DNA from: Gimesia alba
Lineage (GTDB): Bacteria; Planctomycetota; Planctomycetia; Planctomycetales; Planctomycetaceae
Assembly: GCF_007744675.1 (NCBI RefSeq)
Contig: NZ_CP036269.1
Location: 6,747,046 to 6,811,045, forward strand
Direction: 5' to 3'
DNA: 64,000 bases
Shown: positions 17,919-26,866 of the stretch, piece after piece
How positions within the stretch are numbered: position 1 is the first letter of the stretch
How the letters are laid out: each line of letters begins with the position of its first letter
Position numbers and translations under genes: made by a program
The notes under the pieces: generated by a model
Told to the model about the DNA's origin: nothing
The model's input: the letters and a program-made list of their open reading frames with translations, nothing else
Databases searched by the model: none

Positions 17919-20134
17919 GTTCTGTGATCCAACTCAATCGACTGACGCGCGATTTTGGTTCACTCCGCGCCGTCGATCAGGTGAGCTTTGAAGTCGAACG
18001 GGGCGCTATCTTCGGCTTACTCGGCCCGAACGGGAGTGGCAAATCGACGATCATCCGCATGTTGTGCGGCGTGCTGCAGCCCACAGGAGGATCGGCGCAC
18101 GTCTTAGGATTTGACGTCGCACATGATGCAGAACAGATCAAACGCCAGATTGGTTATATGTCGCAGAGTTTCAGTCTGTATTCCGATTTGAGTGTGCGGG
18201 AAAATATTGAATTTTATGGTCGCATCTATGGACTCAGTCCCGAGAAACTGGAACAGCGATTTCAGGAAATCATCGAATTGACATCGCTGGGCGATCGGCT
18301 GGATCAATTGGCCGGCAGTTTGTCCGGCGGTTGGAAGCAACGTCTGGCGTTAGGCTGTGCCCTGATCCATGAACCGCAGGTCCTGTTTCTGGATGAACCA
18401 ACCGCAGGTATCGATCCGGTCGCGCGGCGAGATTTGTGGGACCTCCTGTTTGATCTGGCCGGGCAGGGTGTCACGCTGTTTGTCACTACACATTATATGG
18501 ATGAAGCCGAACGCTGCAGCGATGTCGGATACATTTACGATTCACGCTTGATTGTCTGCGGCAAACCGGATGAATTAAAACATCTGCCCAGCGTCACCCC
18601 CGAGGGGACCTCGCGATTTGAAATTGAAACGGTTGACCCCGCCACGAAACTGGCCACCTTTCGCGAATTAGAGGGCGTGCGGGATGCAACACTCTTCGGA
18701 CAAACTATTCATGTGCTGGCAGACCAGCGTTTATCAGAAACGGACTTGATCGAGCAGATACAGAAAGAAGATAAATCCGTTCAGATCAGACCGATTACTC
18801 CGTCACTGGAAGATGTCTTTGTCACGTTAAGCCGGGCAGAAGGACTCAATCATCACGATATAGATCGCTCGAAACAGACACCAGTAGAAGTTTGCCCGAA
18901 ACCGAAGAGCCCCGAGCCGACAGAATCGAAAGACGTCTCGGAAGACCAACTCGTCAGGAAAAAGCCGGCTCCTGCGCGCGCAGGTCTCATGGCAGGCTTC
19001 TGGGCGATTCTGGTCAAAGAATTTTCGCACGTCCGTCGCGAACCGGCAACGCTTCTGTTCGTGTTTGCTGTTCCGGTGTTACAGACGATCATTTTTGGTT
19101 TTGCCATTGATACGCAAATCGAAAATATCCCGACGGTCATCTATGACCTGGATGGACGCTCCAGTGCGCGCGAATTAAGAGACGCGTTTGCCAATACGCG
19201 TACATTTGAGATTATCAAACGCGTGTTTGATGAGGATGCCTTTCACTACGCGCTCCAGTCGGGTAGAGCGAAAGTCGGAGTCATCATTCCTCCCGATTAC
19301 TCGGATCGACTGCTACGAGGGGAGCAGGTCTCTGTCCAGGTACTGATTGACGGCAGCGATTCACAGGTCGCAACAACCGCGTTGAACGCTTCCAATCTCC
19401 TGGGGCTGAATCTCTCGACCCAAATGGCGAAACAGTTTGCCGAGACTCTGCCCAGGGTCCCTGCCCGCGATGCACAAGGCGCAGCGGCGCTACCGCTCGA
19501 AGTCAGGCCGCGACTGTTGTACAACCCGGATCTGGAGAGTTCACACTTCTTTGTGCCCGGGCTGGTGGGGATCATTTTACAGCTGGTCACGCTGTTTCTG
19601 ACCTCATTCGCAATCGTCAGAGAGCGGGAACTGGGAACGCTGGAGCAATTGTTTGTGACTCCGGTCAGTAAATCCGGGTTGATGCTGGGAAAACTGGTTC
19701 CGTATGCGCTGATTGGTTTTGTCGAAACGTTGATCGTATTAACCGTCATGGTCTTCTTTTTTGGCGTTCCCATTCATGGATCTCTCTGGGAATTATTAGT
19801 GCTGTCCCTGTTGTTTCTGGTTTGTGGCCTGGGACTGGGAATGTTAGTCTCCACCGTTTCCCGCACACAACTGCAAGCGGTTCAGTTCGCGTTTCTGATT
19901 ATGCTGCCTTCCGTTTTGTTATCGGGCTTCATGTTTCCGCGTTCACAGATGCCACTCCCTATTTATCTCTTTACCTTCATTATCCCCGTCACCTATTTCC
20001 TGGAAATTCTAAGGGGGATTGTTTTGCGTGGTGCCGATATCACCGATTTACTGCCGCATATCATAGGACTCACTCTATGCTGCATTGCAATTATTGGCAT
20101 CAGTTTAAAGAGATTCCAAAAGCAGCTATCATAA
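17915..20134 (+). CDS. Fused ABC exporter: ATPase plus ABC-2 permease in one chain
   Basis: 739 residues. Residues 1-310 are an ABC ATPase: Walker A GPNGSGKST, Q-loop YMSQSFSLYSDL, signature LSGGWKQRL, Walker B VLFLDEPTAGID, switch TTHYMDEAERC. A linker (about 311-360) leads to an ABC-2 type permease (about 365-739): a first membrane helix (LLFVFAVPVLQTIIFGFAI), a large external domain, then five helices including VRERELGTLEQLFVTPV. This is the YbhF/YhhJ-type arrangement with the half-transporter fused into one gene. With the HlyD protein it forms an efflux system. A second permease is not seen, so it probably works as a homodimer. Confidence 0.9.
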   Translation: MSSVIQLNRLTRDFGSLRAVDQVSFEVERGAIFGLLGPNGSGKSTIIRMLCGVLQPTGGSAHVLGFDVAHDAEQIKRQIGYMSQSFSLYSDLSVRENIEFYGRIYGLSPEKLEQRFQEIIELTSLGDRLDQLAGSLSGGWKQRLALGCALIHEPQVLFLDEPTAGIDPVARRDLWDLLFDLAGQGVTLFVTTHYMDEAERCSDVGYIYDSRLIVCGKPDELKHLPSVTPEGTSRFEIETVDPATKLATFRELEGVRDATLFGQTIHVLADQRLSETDLIEQIQKEDKSVQIRPITPSLEDVFVTLSRAEGLNHHDIDRSKQTPVEVCPKPKSPEPTESKDVSEDQLVRKKPAPARAGLMAGFWAILVKEFSHVRREPATLLFVFAVPVLQTIIFGFAIDTQIENIPTVIYDLDGRSSARELRDAFANTRTFEIIKRVFDEDAFHYALQSGRAKVGVIIPPDYSDRLLRGEQVSVQVLIDGSDSQVATTALNASNLLGLNLSTQMAKQFAETLPRVPARDAQGAAALPLEVRPRLLYNPDLESSHFFVPGLVGIILQLVTLFLTSFAIVRERELGTLEQLFVTPVSKSGLMLGKLVPYALIGFVETLIVLTVMVFFFGVPIHGSLWELLVLSLLFLVCGLGLGMLVSTVSRTQLQAVQFAFLIMLPSVLLSGFMFPRSQMPLPIYLFTFIIPVTYFLEILRGIVLRGADITDLLPHIIGLTLCCIAIIGISLKRFQKQLS

Positions 20135-20284
20135 AGGGACCTGAGAATTGGTCTGCTGCAAAAAAATCGGTAGGATAATAATGAAATCAACGCCCGTGGA
20201 TTGGTTCCACGGTCTCGCAGCAAATACGATTGTCCCTCATCCATTCACACCACTTTGATCTCTCCCTACAGGAGCCTGCAAATT

Positions 20285-21217
20285 ATGAGATTATGTCGAT
20301 ACCAGATTGAAAATACGATTTCTTGTGGGTTCTACTCGGAAGACACGATCATCCCACTGAGTGCTGCTGCAGAAATGGCAGGAGTCGACGTGGACGAGCA
20401 GGCAGGCCTCATTCCATTCCTCCCGGGAGGCACACAACACGAAACAATATTGACCATCGAACAACAACTGAAGCAATCGATGGATGAAGAACTGTTTCCA
20501 ATGTCCATTCCGATCGAAGATGTTGAGCTGCTGGTTCCCGTTCCCAATCCGTCCAAACTCCTGCTGCTGGCGGGCAACTACTCCAAACATATCGAAGAGG
20601 GGGGCGGCAAAGCAGAGGAACGGCAAAAAACATTTCCCTATGTATTCATGAAACCGCCCACCACAACGCTGACGCATCCCGGACAGCCGGTCAAAATTCC
20701 CGCAGTCTCTCCCGATCATATTGACTGGGAACTGGAACTGGGCATCATCATCGGCAAAGCCTGCAAAGGCGTCTCGGAAGCAGAGGCACTCGACTACGTC
20801 GCCGGTTATACCGTCATCAATGATATCTCCGATCGAAAATTCCGACCGAATCCGGAACGCACCCAGCGCGAAAAAGATGGCTTCTTTGACTGGTTGCACG
20901 GAAAATGGCACGACACGTTTTGTCCGATGGGACCGTGCGTCACTCCTGCCAACGAAATCGAAGATCCGCAGACACTCAAAATGAAACTGGCAGTCAATGG
21001 AAATGTAGAACAGGATTCCTCGACAGCAGAAATGATTTTCCCCGTCGCCGCCATCATCGAATTCATTTCCAGCTTTGTGCAGCTTGAACCAGGTGACATC
21101 ATCTCCACCGGAACCCCCAGTGGTGTTGGCGCTTCGAAGAATAAGTTCCTCAAAAACGGCGATGAACTGCACGCTGAGATTGAACAGATCGGCGTCTTGA
21201 AAAATCCGGTCGTCTGA
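20285..21217 (+). CDS. Fumarylacetoacetate hydrolase-family protein
   Basis: 310 residues from ATG 20285, which has AGGAG at a good distance; the upstream extension to 20201 lacks support. The C-terminal two thirds is the FAH fold: LLLAGNYSKHIEE, metal-binding DWELELGIIIGKAC, YTVINDISDR, and LEPGDIISTGTPSGVG. The family cleaves or isomerises beta-diketo acids in aromatic catabolism, or acts as oxaloacetate decarboxylase or tautomerase. Nothing nearby fixes the substrate. It stands alone, about 150 bases after the ABC gene. Confidence 0.88.
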   Translation: MRLCRYQIENTISCGFYSEDTIIPLSAAAEMAGVDVDEQAGLIPFLPGGTQHETILTIEQQLKQSMDEELFPMSIPIEDVELLVPVPNPSKLLLLAGNYSKHIEEGGGKAEERQKTFPYVFMKPPTTTLTHPGQPVKIPAVSPDHIDWELELGIIIGKACKGVSEAEALDYVAGYTVINDISDRKFRPNPERTQREKDGFFDWLHGKWHDTFCPMGPCVTPANEIEDPQTLKMKLAVNGNVEQDSSTAEMIFPVAAIIEFISSFVQLEPGDIISTGTPSGVGASKNKFLKNGDELHAEIEQIGVLKNPVV

Positions 21218-21537
21218 ATGTCGTTTCTACATCACGGCACGAAGCATCATGTATCATGAGAGTTACTGGCAGTAGAACGGCTTGATTGTTCTCCTTTCGA
21301 CCACACCTTTCTCATTTCTACAACAGGTTCTGCGCGCTGGTTTTTAGAACTTGAGAAAAATTTGCTTTTTAAGCCTAATCTGAGACATGATTTATGTCGT
21401 TTCACCTTAAATGCTGCGCAAATGGCACATCTGTTGCATTTCTCCTGAGATAAGACAAACGAAAAAATATGGGTTGCTGCTTTCGTTCAATCGGGAATGC
21501 AGGCAGACAACACGGTTCTTATCAAGGAGACAAGACC
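21218..21537. other. Intergenic region upstream of a small secreted protein
   Basis: 320 bases without a recognised gene. A strong AAGGAG at 21525-21530 belongs to the next ORF. The frame is open upstream to 21469, but the residues there have no signal-peptide character. Confidence 0.4.
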
Positions 21538-21825
21538 ATGAAACGTGCACTGACGATCGCCACGCTGGCGTGTAGTGTTTTACTTGTAGGCGCAATGAAT
21601 ACCAGTGAGGCCAGACCGCGTTACCGAAGTTATCAACGACACTTTGAACGGAATTACCGTCAGGCAAGACGGGATTACCGCAACGCAGGTCGACGTTATA
21701 GAAACTACTACAACCGATATTCCAACAGGTATGACAGATACAACCGCCGGTATAACAACTACTATTACCGCGGGAATGGTGCCGGTTTTTATACACCCGG
21801 CTTCGGTTTCTATTATGGATGGTAA
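21538..21825 (+). CDS. Small secreted Arg/Tyr/Asn-rich protein
   Basis: 95 residues from ATG 21538 (AAGGAG upstream). A Sec signal peptide (MKRALTIATLACSVLLVGAM, cleavage probably near SEA) leads to a mature chain of about 70 residues made almost only of Arg, Tyr, Asn and Gly in RYRxYxxRY patterns, ending in GFGFYYGW. It is strongly basic and aromatic. I do not recognise a named family. Such chains suit binding to envelope polymers or self-assembly (inference). It is followed by a hairpin terminator. Confidence 0.7.
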   Translation: MKRALTIATLACSVLLVGAMNTSEARPRYRSYQRHFERNYRQARRDYRNAGRRYRNYYNRYSNRYDRYNRRYNNYYYRGNGAGFYTPGFGFYYGW

Positions 21826-21919
21826 TCCATGTTTTTAATAATTCCGCCTCGATCAGGTTTTAGCTGATCTTGTCGGGCCGGTTCCTGTTCTCAGGAACAA
21901 ACAAATTGGCACGTTTTCT

Positions 21920-21976
21920 CAAGTCTCTCATTCATTTGGTTTGGCCCGATCATTTGATTGAGAGGCTTGTTTTTTT
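21920..21976 (+). terminator. Terminator after the small secreted protein
   Basis: CAAGTCTCTCA pairs with TGAGAGGCTTG (one wobble) around a loop of about 28 bases, followed by at least six T residues. It lies about 95 bases after the stop. Confidence 0.55.
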
Positions 21977-22317
21977 ATTTCCCCTCCTTCGGCAGTTCCT
22001 GCCTGACGTCTCGATTTTCCTGTCCTCAGTTTGATGTCAGTTGATGCGTTTTCGGGACGGTTTTCAGCTCTCGTTGAGCAGACCTGAAAAAGCTTCGCAT
22101 CTTAAGCTTTTATAACTTAATGAGTTATGTAAATGCTACTTAAAAGGCATCGTTCTGGCACGATTCTCGCGTTTCTTCTCATTACGGCAGACGGATAAGT
22201 AGGTGATGAGTGATGGAATCTCAACCGTACTGCAATCGAGTGTCTGACACGAAGCGAGGACGCTTTTCAGTAATAAGCCAGCACTCAGTTTGATTCATTT
22301 TTCCAAGGAGAGAAACG

Positions 22318-22716
22318 ATGCAAAGCAAAACAGATGCGGTTGACCAGGCTCAGTCAAAACCGAACAAAAAATCAAAGGCCTTGAAACTGGTTCTCTGTAT
22401 GGGGCTGGTAATGGGGGGCACCCTGTTGTTAATGCCAACTCAACAGGCCGAGGCAGGTGGCTGCTATTCAGGCTACGGATATGGTGGCTACGGTTATTCC
22501 TATCCGAGTTACGGCGGCTATTATAATTCCTATCCCTCATATGGATCGGGTGGCTTCTATTATAGCAGTCCCTCATTCGGGATCGGAATTTACAGTGGCG
22601 GCCGCGGATACGGCGGCAGGTACTATGGCGGATACCGAAGCGGCTACAGAAGTGGTCACCGCGGTCACGGCCATCATGGCGGACATCGCGGCCATGGTCA
22701 TCACGGCCATCACTAA
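22318..22716 (+). CDS. Small secreted Gly/Tyr/His-rich protein
   Basis: 132 residues from ATG 22318 with AAGGAG upstream. A long n-region (MQSKTDAVDQAQSKPNKKSK) precedes a membrane or signal helix (LVLCMGLVMGGTLLLM), with probable cleavage at QQAEAGG. The mature part is low-complexity: GYGYGGYGYSYPSYGGYY, then a GGRGYGGRYYGGYRSGY stretch, then a His tail (GHGHHGGHRGHGHHGHH) that could bind metal ions. No family was recognised. It is similar in style to the neighbour at 21538, so the two may be related envelope components. Confidence 0.7.
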   Translation: MQSKTDAVDQAQSKPNKKSKALKLVLCMGLVMGGTLLLMPTQQAEAGGCYSGYGYGGYGYSYPSYGGYYNSYPSYGSGGFYYSSPSFGIGIYSGGRGYGGRYYGGYRSGYRSGHRGHGHHGGHRGHGHHGHH

Positions 22717-22758
22717 ATTCGGCTTCGACTCCGATTTCAATACGGTTTGAAAGTGTTC

Positions 22759-22790
22759 AGGCTCTGTTCTTCATGAACAGAGCCTTTTTT
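22759..22790 (+). terminator. Rho-independent terminator
   Basis: AGGCTCTGTTC pairs perfectly with GAACAGAGCCT around a TTCAT loop and is followed by TTTTTT. It terminates the Gly/Tyr/His-rich protein gene. Confidence 0.9.
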
Positions 22791-23024
22791 ATTCTGCTTC
22801 CGGGAACCAGAGCACTAACCCGGGTGTCTTAAAGAATCAAAGAGAGCCCCTGATCTTAAAAAAAGGGGAGACAATCCAGCCAGAACCGGTTTTCAGGCGA
22901 TTTGAAACCCGGTTTGAGGCCCCAAATCTGGCCTGGAGCTACGAAAAAGATTCAAATCCTGCTTGCGAAAGGCTTTAAAAGGGAGAACCGCCTCGCTAGA
23001 ATACCCTTTCCCCATCGGGGATAG

Positions 23025-23098
<74 letters not shown>

Positions 23099-23135
23099 CT
23101 TCTTATCTCACGCTGAGAAAACCACTTACAACTAC

Positions 23136-23166
23136 AAGGCCTTCGTCACCCCGGCGAAGGCCTTTT
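23136..23166 (+). terminator. Terminator downstream of tRNA-Arg
   Basis: AAGGCCTTCG pairs perfectly with CGAAGGCCTT around TCACCCCGG and is followed by TT. It lies 37 bases after the tRNA. Confidence 0.75.
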
Positions 23167-23444
23167 GCATTCCCCCCACTTATCCCCCCACTAATGGGAA
23201 GTTTCAATTGTCAGGTATTTTCAGATTTGAGTTTGATTTGTTAAGCGATCAAATTTTGGTTTGCTGATTGAAAAACATAATAGTAATCAAACGTAGCTTG
23301 ATTCGCTCATTTCTCTGTGCACAATCAACTTTTATCTCTACTTCAAGCCCGGGTATCAAATTTACAGATGCAGATTGAACTTGTATGATTATGTCTACTA
23401 ATTTTTCAGTTATGGTTTTATGAAGAAACAAGGTGGCTGTGATC
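23167..23444. other. Junction between tRNA and the accessory region
   Basis: About 280 bases. The left part has C-rich tracts (CCCCCCAC); from about 23200 the sequence turns A+T-rich. It must hold the promoter of the GTPase operon. No coding sequence was recognised. Confidence 0.4.
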
Positions 23445-24773
23445 ATGGTAAATTTTTTGCATTTGTCAGATATCCATTTTCGAGAATACAGCAATGATAA
23501 TTTTGATACTGATGGCGATCTCCGAAATGAAATTGAATTGGATGCAAAAAGGTTTGCAGAAACCCACTTTGTCCCTGACGCGATTCTAGTCAGCGGTGAT
23601 ATTGCATTTAGCGGTCAAGAAGATGAATACTCCATTGCGAAAGACTGGCTTAGTAATTTAGCTAGTCTTGTAAAGTGCGAGGAAACATCTGTCTGGTGTG
23701 TGCCTGGAAATCATGATGTTGACCAAAGCGTTATTAAGAAAAGTAAGGTTCTAGAAAGCACACAGGCTGAAGTTCGCAATGTTGCCAACACTCAATCAAA
23801 TGAATTAGACAGCTATCTGAGATCATTGATAACAGATGAGTTGGCAACCGAATTCTTGTTTAAACCGATAGAACAGTACAATAAATTTGCAGCTACATTT
23901 GGTTGTGAAATTCTACCTGAGAAACAGGTGTGGCAGGAAAAGTTTATACTTGACGATGGTTCAGAGTTAAGGCTGAACGGTTTGATGTCTACTCTCTGTT
24001 CTAACCATCTTGATAATGAAAAAGGATTTATAGTAGTCGGAGAATATCAAATTCCAGAGAGAGAAGATGGAGTAGTAGACGTGATTATGTGCCACCATCC
24101 TCATGATTGGATTCGGTCTTCGACTGGTTTTTTTAATAAAGCAAATTCCAGGGCACATTTACAGCTCTTCGGGCATAAGCATATTCAATCAATGGACAGA
24201 ATGAATGACTCATTACATCTAGTGGCAGGTGCAGTTCATCCCGACAAACGAGAGTCCAATTGGGTGCCTCGATATAACTGGATTTCGATTTCAATAGAAG
24301 TAGATTCTAGTAGAAAATTAAAAATCCGTGTTTATCCGAGAATTTGGTCAGAAGATAAAACACAATTTCAGACGGACCACAACAGATGTGAAGGAAGAGA
24401 ATTCCTAGATTATGTTTTCGAATTGCCAATGTGGGAACGTCAATTAAGTGAAAATATTGTTGTAGATGTATCTGGAAATCAAGCTAATGATGAAAATGGA
24501 ATGAGCACATCAATTGACCATGTACCTGAGGGTAAGGCTATGGACCCAGCTCGAACTCTAGCATATCGTTTTTTTGGCCTTTCGCATACACAACGGATTG
24601 AAATAGCGATTCGGCTAAAACTTCTGAATGATACTGATGAAGGTATTGAAGACCATGAATTATATAACCGAATTTTTGATCGGGCGAAAACTGGTGATGT
24701 ATTAAGCCAACTATGGGATGCTATCGAACATGAATATTCGGACGGTAAGCATGATCAAAATCCATTTGATTAA
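23445..24773 (+). CDS. Calcineurin-like metallophosphoesterase of the GTPase defence operon
   Basis: 442 residues from ATG 23445 (GTG 23433 is possible). Metal-binding motifs are in the normal order: HLSDIHF (9-12), VSGDIAF, VPGNHDVD, CHHPHDW and FGHKHIQ. All ligands for a two-metal phosphoesterase are present, so it probably cleaves phosphodiester or phosphomonoester bonds. After the catalytic domain comes a separate helical tail of about 75 residues (LAYRFFGLSHTQRIEIAIRL ... LSQLWDAIE) that looks like a protein-interaction adaptor. It is the first gene of a five-gene operon, nine bases before the next. It is probably the effector or a nucleotide-signal eraser (inference). Confidence 0.85.
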   Translation: MVNFLHLSDIHFREYSNDNFDTDGDLRNEIELDAKRFAETHFVPDAILVSGDIAFSGQEDEYSIAKDWLSNLASLVKCEETSVWCVPGNHDVDQSVIKKSKVLESTQAEVRNVANTQSNELDSYLRSLITDELATEFLFKPIEQYNKFAATFGCEILPEKQVWQEKFILDDGSELRLNGLMSTLCSNHLDNEKGFIVVGEYQIPEREDGVVDVIMCHHPHDWIRSSTGFFNKANSRAHLQLFGHKHIQSMDRMNDSLHLVAGAVHPDKRESNWVPRYNWISISIEVDSSRKLKIRVYPRIWSEDKTQFQTDHNRCEGREFLDYVFELPMWERQLSENIVVDVSGNQANDENGMSTSIDHVPEGKAMDPARTLAYRFFGLSHTQRIEIAIRLKLLNDTDEGIEDHELYNRIFDRAKTGDVLSQLWDAIEHEYSDGKHDQNPFD

Positions 24774-24782
24774 CACAAAACA

Positions 24783-25913
24783 TTGAGGAGCATAATGGAT
24801 ATACACTTTGCAGATTGGTTGCGTCTAGCAGATATTGAAGATTGCCAAGGAGATGGCGATAGGCTTCAACTACGTTGGTCAGGATTAGAAAATAGCATTC
24901 AAGATATCTCGTCAGATCAAATATTAAACTTAGCATTGCTTTTTTATAGACTGCCGATAGATGATGAAGTTGCAGATGAGTTTGCTGGTTTCTTTAAAGA
25001 TGAAGATAATACATTTCCAATGATTGATAATCGGCTTTATCTTTCATGTCTAGCTGGAGCAGCTCTTGGAGAAGTGATTCAAAGTCAACCTGAGACTACC
25101 GAAGCACGATTGTCTGCACTAGCAGTAATATGCCCAAATTGTATGGGCAAGAATAATATTTCTGCTATTGAAGAGATCGTTAGGCGCTCTTGGAATGCTC
25201 TTCACTCTGAAAGTGCATCGCTGCGTGATCTGACGAAACACTCACTTAATCGTTCAAGCGTTCCAAACATCTCAACTAGCTTAAATTCAATTAAAGAGAA
25301 TTTTGAAGTACAGACGCAGTTACCACAGGCTTACGCACCACTTGACAAGATACTCAATGGTCTTGCTAAGTCGATCAAGCAAACTAATCAAAATAATAAA
25401 TACTTAAATTCTCAGTTAGAGTTATTTAGAGAAGAATCAGATATCTTATGGTGGCTGACCACAGCAGTCAGTAAAAAACTTTCTGTAGTATTTGAGGATC
25501 TTAACTGGCCAGCGACTACAGTTATACTCGGGGTCGAGCTAGCAGAAATGGTAAGAAGGTTTCCCGGCCCGCTTTCCTATAAAGAGCTGTTGGCTAGAGC
25601 GATCCAGCTTTCAGGAAAAGAAGAAAATGAAATGATTAAGATTTCGTCCGTAGTGTCAAAATTGGAAAAAGAATTTTCTTCAGAATTAGAGTCTCTCTAC
25701 TCAGAAAATCCAGCTTTATCTTTATGTCCGTTGATCAAGTCATTGGTTAGGTCAAGAGGAGCTAAGAGGCAAGCAGAGTGGTTGCAACCCTTGAAACAGG
25801 AGTTTTCAATTTCTAACACTACTCAATTTAATTGCGTGGATTTTGCAATGCAGATATATTTAGAGACACTTTTGCTTCGTCAATTTAATGCAATTCAAAT
25901 CGAGGGGGAATAG
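24783..25913 (+). CDS. GTPase-associated helical-domain (GASH-like) protein
   Basis: 376 residues, almost entirely alpha-helical, with no enzymatic motif. The N-terminus HFADWLRLADIE ... DRLQLRW and the C-terminal WWLTTAVSKKLSV followed by AVILGVELAEMV-type helices match what I recall of the GTPase-associated system helical domain, a scaffold found next to double-GTPase genes. The start could be ATG 24783 or the internal ATG 24795 (MDIHFADW), which has GAGGAG just upstream and is more likely. Its position between the phosphoesterase and the GTPases suggests it connects them. The family assignment is from memory and context. Confidence 0.65.
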   Translation: MRSIMDIHFADWLRLADIEDCQGDGDRLQLRWSGLENSIQDISSDQILNLALLFYRLPIDDEVADEFAGFFKDEDNTFPMIDNRLYLSCLAGAALGEVIQSQPETTEARLSALAVICPNCMGKNNISAIEEIVRRSWNALHSESASLRDLTKHSLNRSSVPNISTSLNSIKENFEVQTQLPQAYAPLDKILNGLAKSIKQTNQNNKYLNSQLELFREESDILWWLTTAVSKKLSVVFEDLNWPATTVILGVELAEMVRRFPGPLSYKELLARAIQLSGKEENEMIKISSVVSKLEKEFSSELESLYSENPALSLCPLIKSLVRSRGAKRQAEWLQPLKQEFSISNTTQFNCVDFAMQIYLETLLLRQFNAIQIEGE

Positions 25914-25915
25914 TT

Positions 25916-26866
25916 TTGTCTAAGGAGTTAGAGGAAACGCAAGAGGTTGATATAGACGATGGAGTAGAAGCCGAAGATGATTCGTTAATTGATTTTTATA
26001 GTGGAGATGCACTTTCAGTTGAAGAAAGTCGGTCAATAAGTATGTCGTCCCGCGTTCAGTTGATTCTTTTGGCAGGGGCTGTGGATTGTGGAAAATCTTC
26101 TCTAATTGCAAGTTTATTCCATTGCTTTCAAAATGGCCCGCTAGGGGGGTATTTATTCGCCGGTTCACGAACACTAGTTGGATTTGAACGAAGGTGTCAC
26201 AAAGCTCGTGTCGCATCAAATCGAGATACACCCACAATGGACCGAACTAGCTTTGGTGAAAAAAGGAAGCTTCTGCATCTCAAAGTTGCCCAAAAATCTA
26301 ATCCAAGTACACCAAAACATTTGTTTTTCGCTGATGTTTCAGGAGAATCTTTTGAAGATGCAATCAATTCTGTAGATGATTGCGCACAGGTACCGTTGCT
26401 CCGTCGCTCAGATCATTTTGTTTTATTGGTTGATGGTAGCAAAATGATTGATTTGGCATTTCGTCAAAATGCAAAGAAAGAAGCATTATTGTTGCTTCAA
26501 AGTTGTATTGAATCGAATCGGTTGGGAGAACGTTCGCTGGTAGATGTTATATTCTCTAAGTATGATTTATTTGTGCATGATGATACTGCCTTAAATTTTA
26601 TTGAATCAATCAAATCAGCAATAAAAGGCCGATTTGGAGATTTATTGGGGCGAATTAGATTTAGCAACATTGCAGCTATTCCGGAAACTGGGACTAAAGC
26701 GATTAAGCTCGGATACGGTTTGAATGAAATTTTTCCATCTTGGGTAGAAGATAACCCAGGTTCATACTTTCCAATAGAGCTCTATAATGAAAATCTAGAG
26801 GGGTGTTGTGAATTCGACTATTTTGGTCGGAACTATGCTAGACGAGAAAGCGGAATTAATGAATGA
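25916..26866 (+). CDS. Double-GTPase-type P-loop GTPase (DO-GTPase2-like)
   Basis: 316 residues from TTG 25916, preceded by a GAGGGGGAA Shine-Dalgarno. After an acidic N-terminus (1-40), the GTPase core shows Walker A GAVDCGKSS (54-62), a DVSGE switch II motif (140-144) in place of the usual DxxGQ, and a SKYD specificity motif (214-217) in the place of NKxD. The insert between G1 and G3 holds a conserved-looking TSFGEKRKLLHLKV. Its signature matches TRAFAC-type GTPases that occur in pairs in predicted bacterial immune operons. It overlaps the next gene, implying coupled translation and probably a heteromeric GTPase pair. Confidence 0.75.
   Translation: MSKELEETQEVDIDDGVEAEDDSLIDFYSGDALSVEESRSISMSSRVQLILLAGAVDCGKSSLIASLFHCFQNGPLGGYLFAGSRTLVGFERRCHKARVASNRDTPTMDRTSFGEKRKLLHLKVAQKSNPSTPKHLFFADVSGESFEDAINSVDDCAQVPLLRRSDHFVLLVDGSKMIDLAFRQNAKKEALLLLQSCIESNRLGERSLVDVIFSKYDLFVHDDTALNFIESIKSAIKGRFGDLLGRIRFSNIAAIPETGTKAIKLGYGLNEIFPSWVEDNPGSYFPIELYNENLEGCCEFDYFGRNYARRESGINE

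Noticed and set aside
20291-21172. 293-residue ORF opposite the FAH gene
   Set aside because: It lies completely antisense to a clear enzyme gene and has Phe/Cys-rich shadow composition.
22108-22140. Small palindrome ATAACT-TAATG-AGTTAT upstream of the Gly/Tyr/His protein
   Set aside because: Only six paired bases in A+T-rich DNA; too weak to call an operator.
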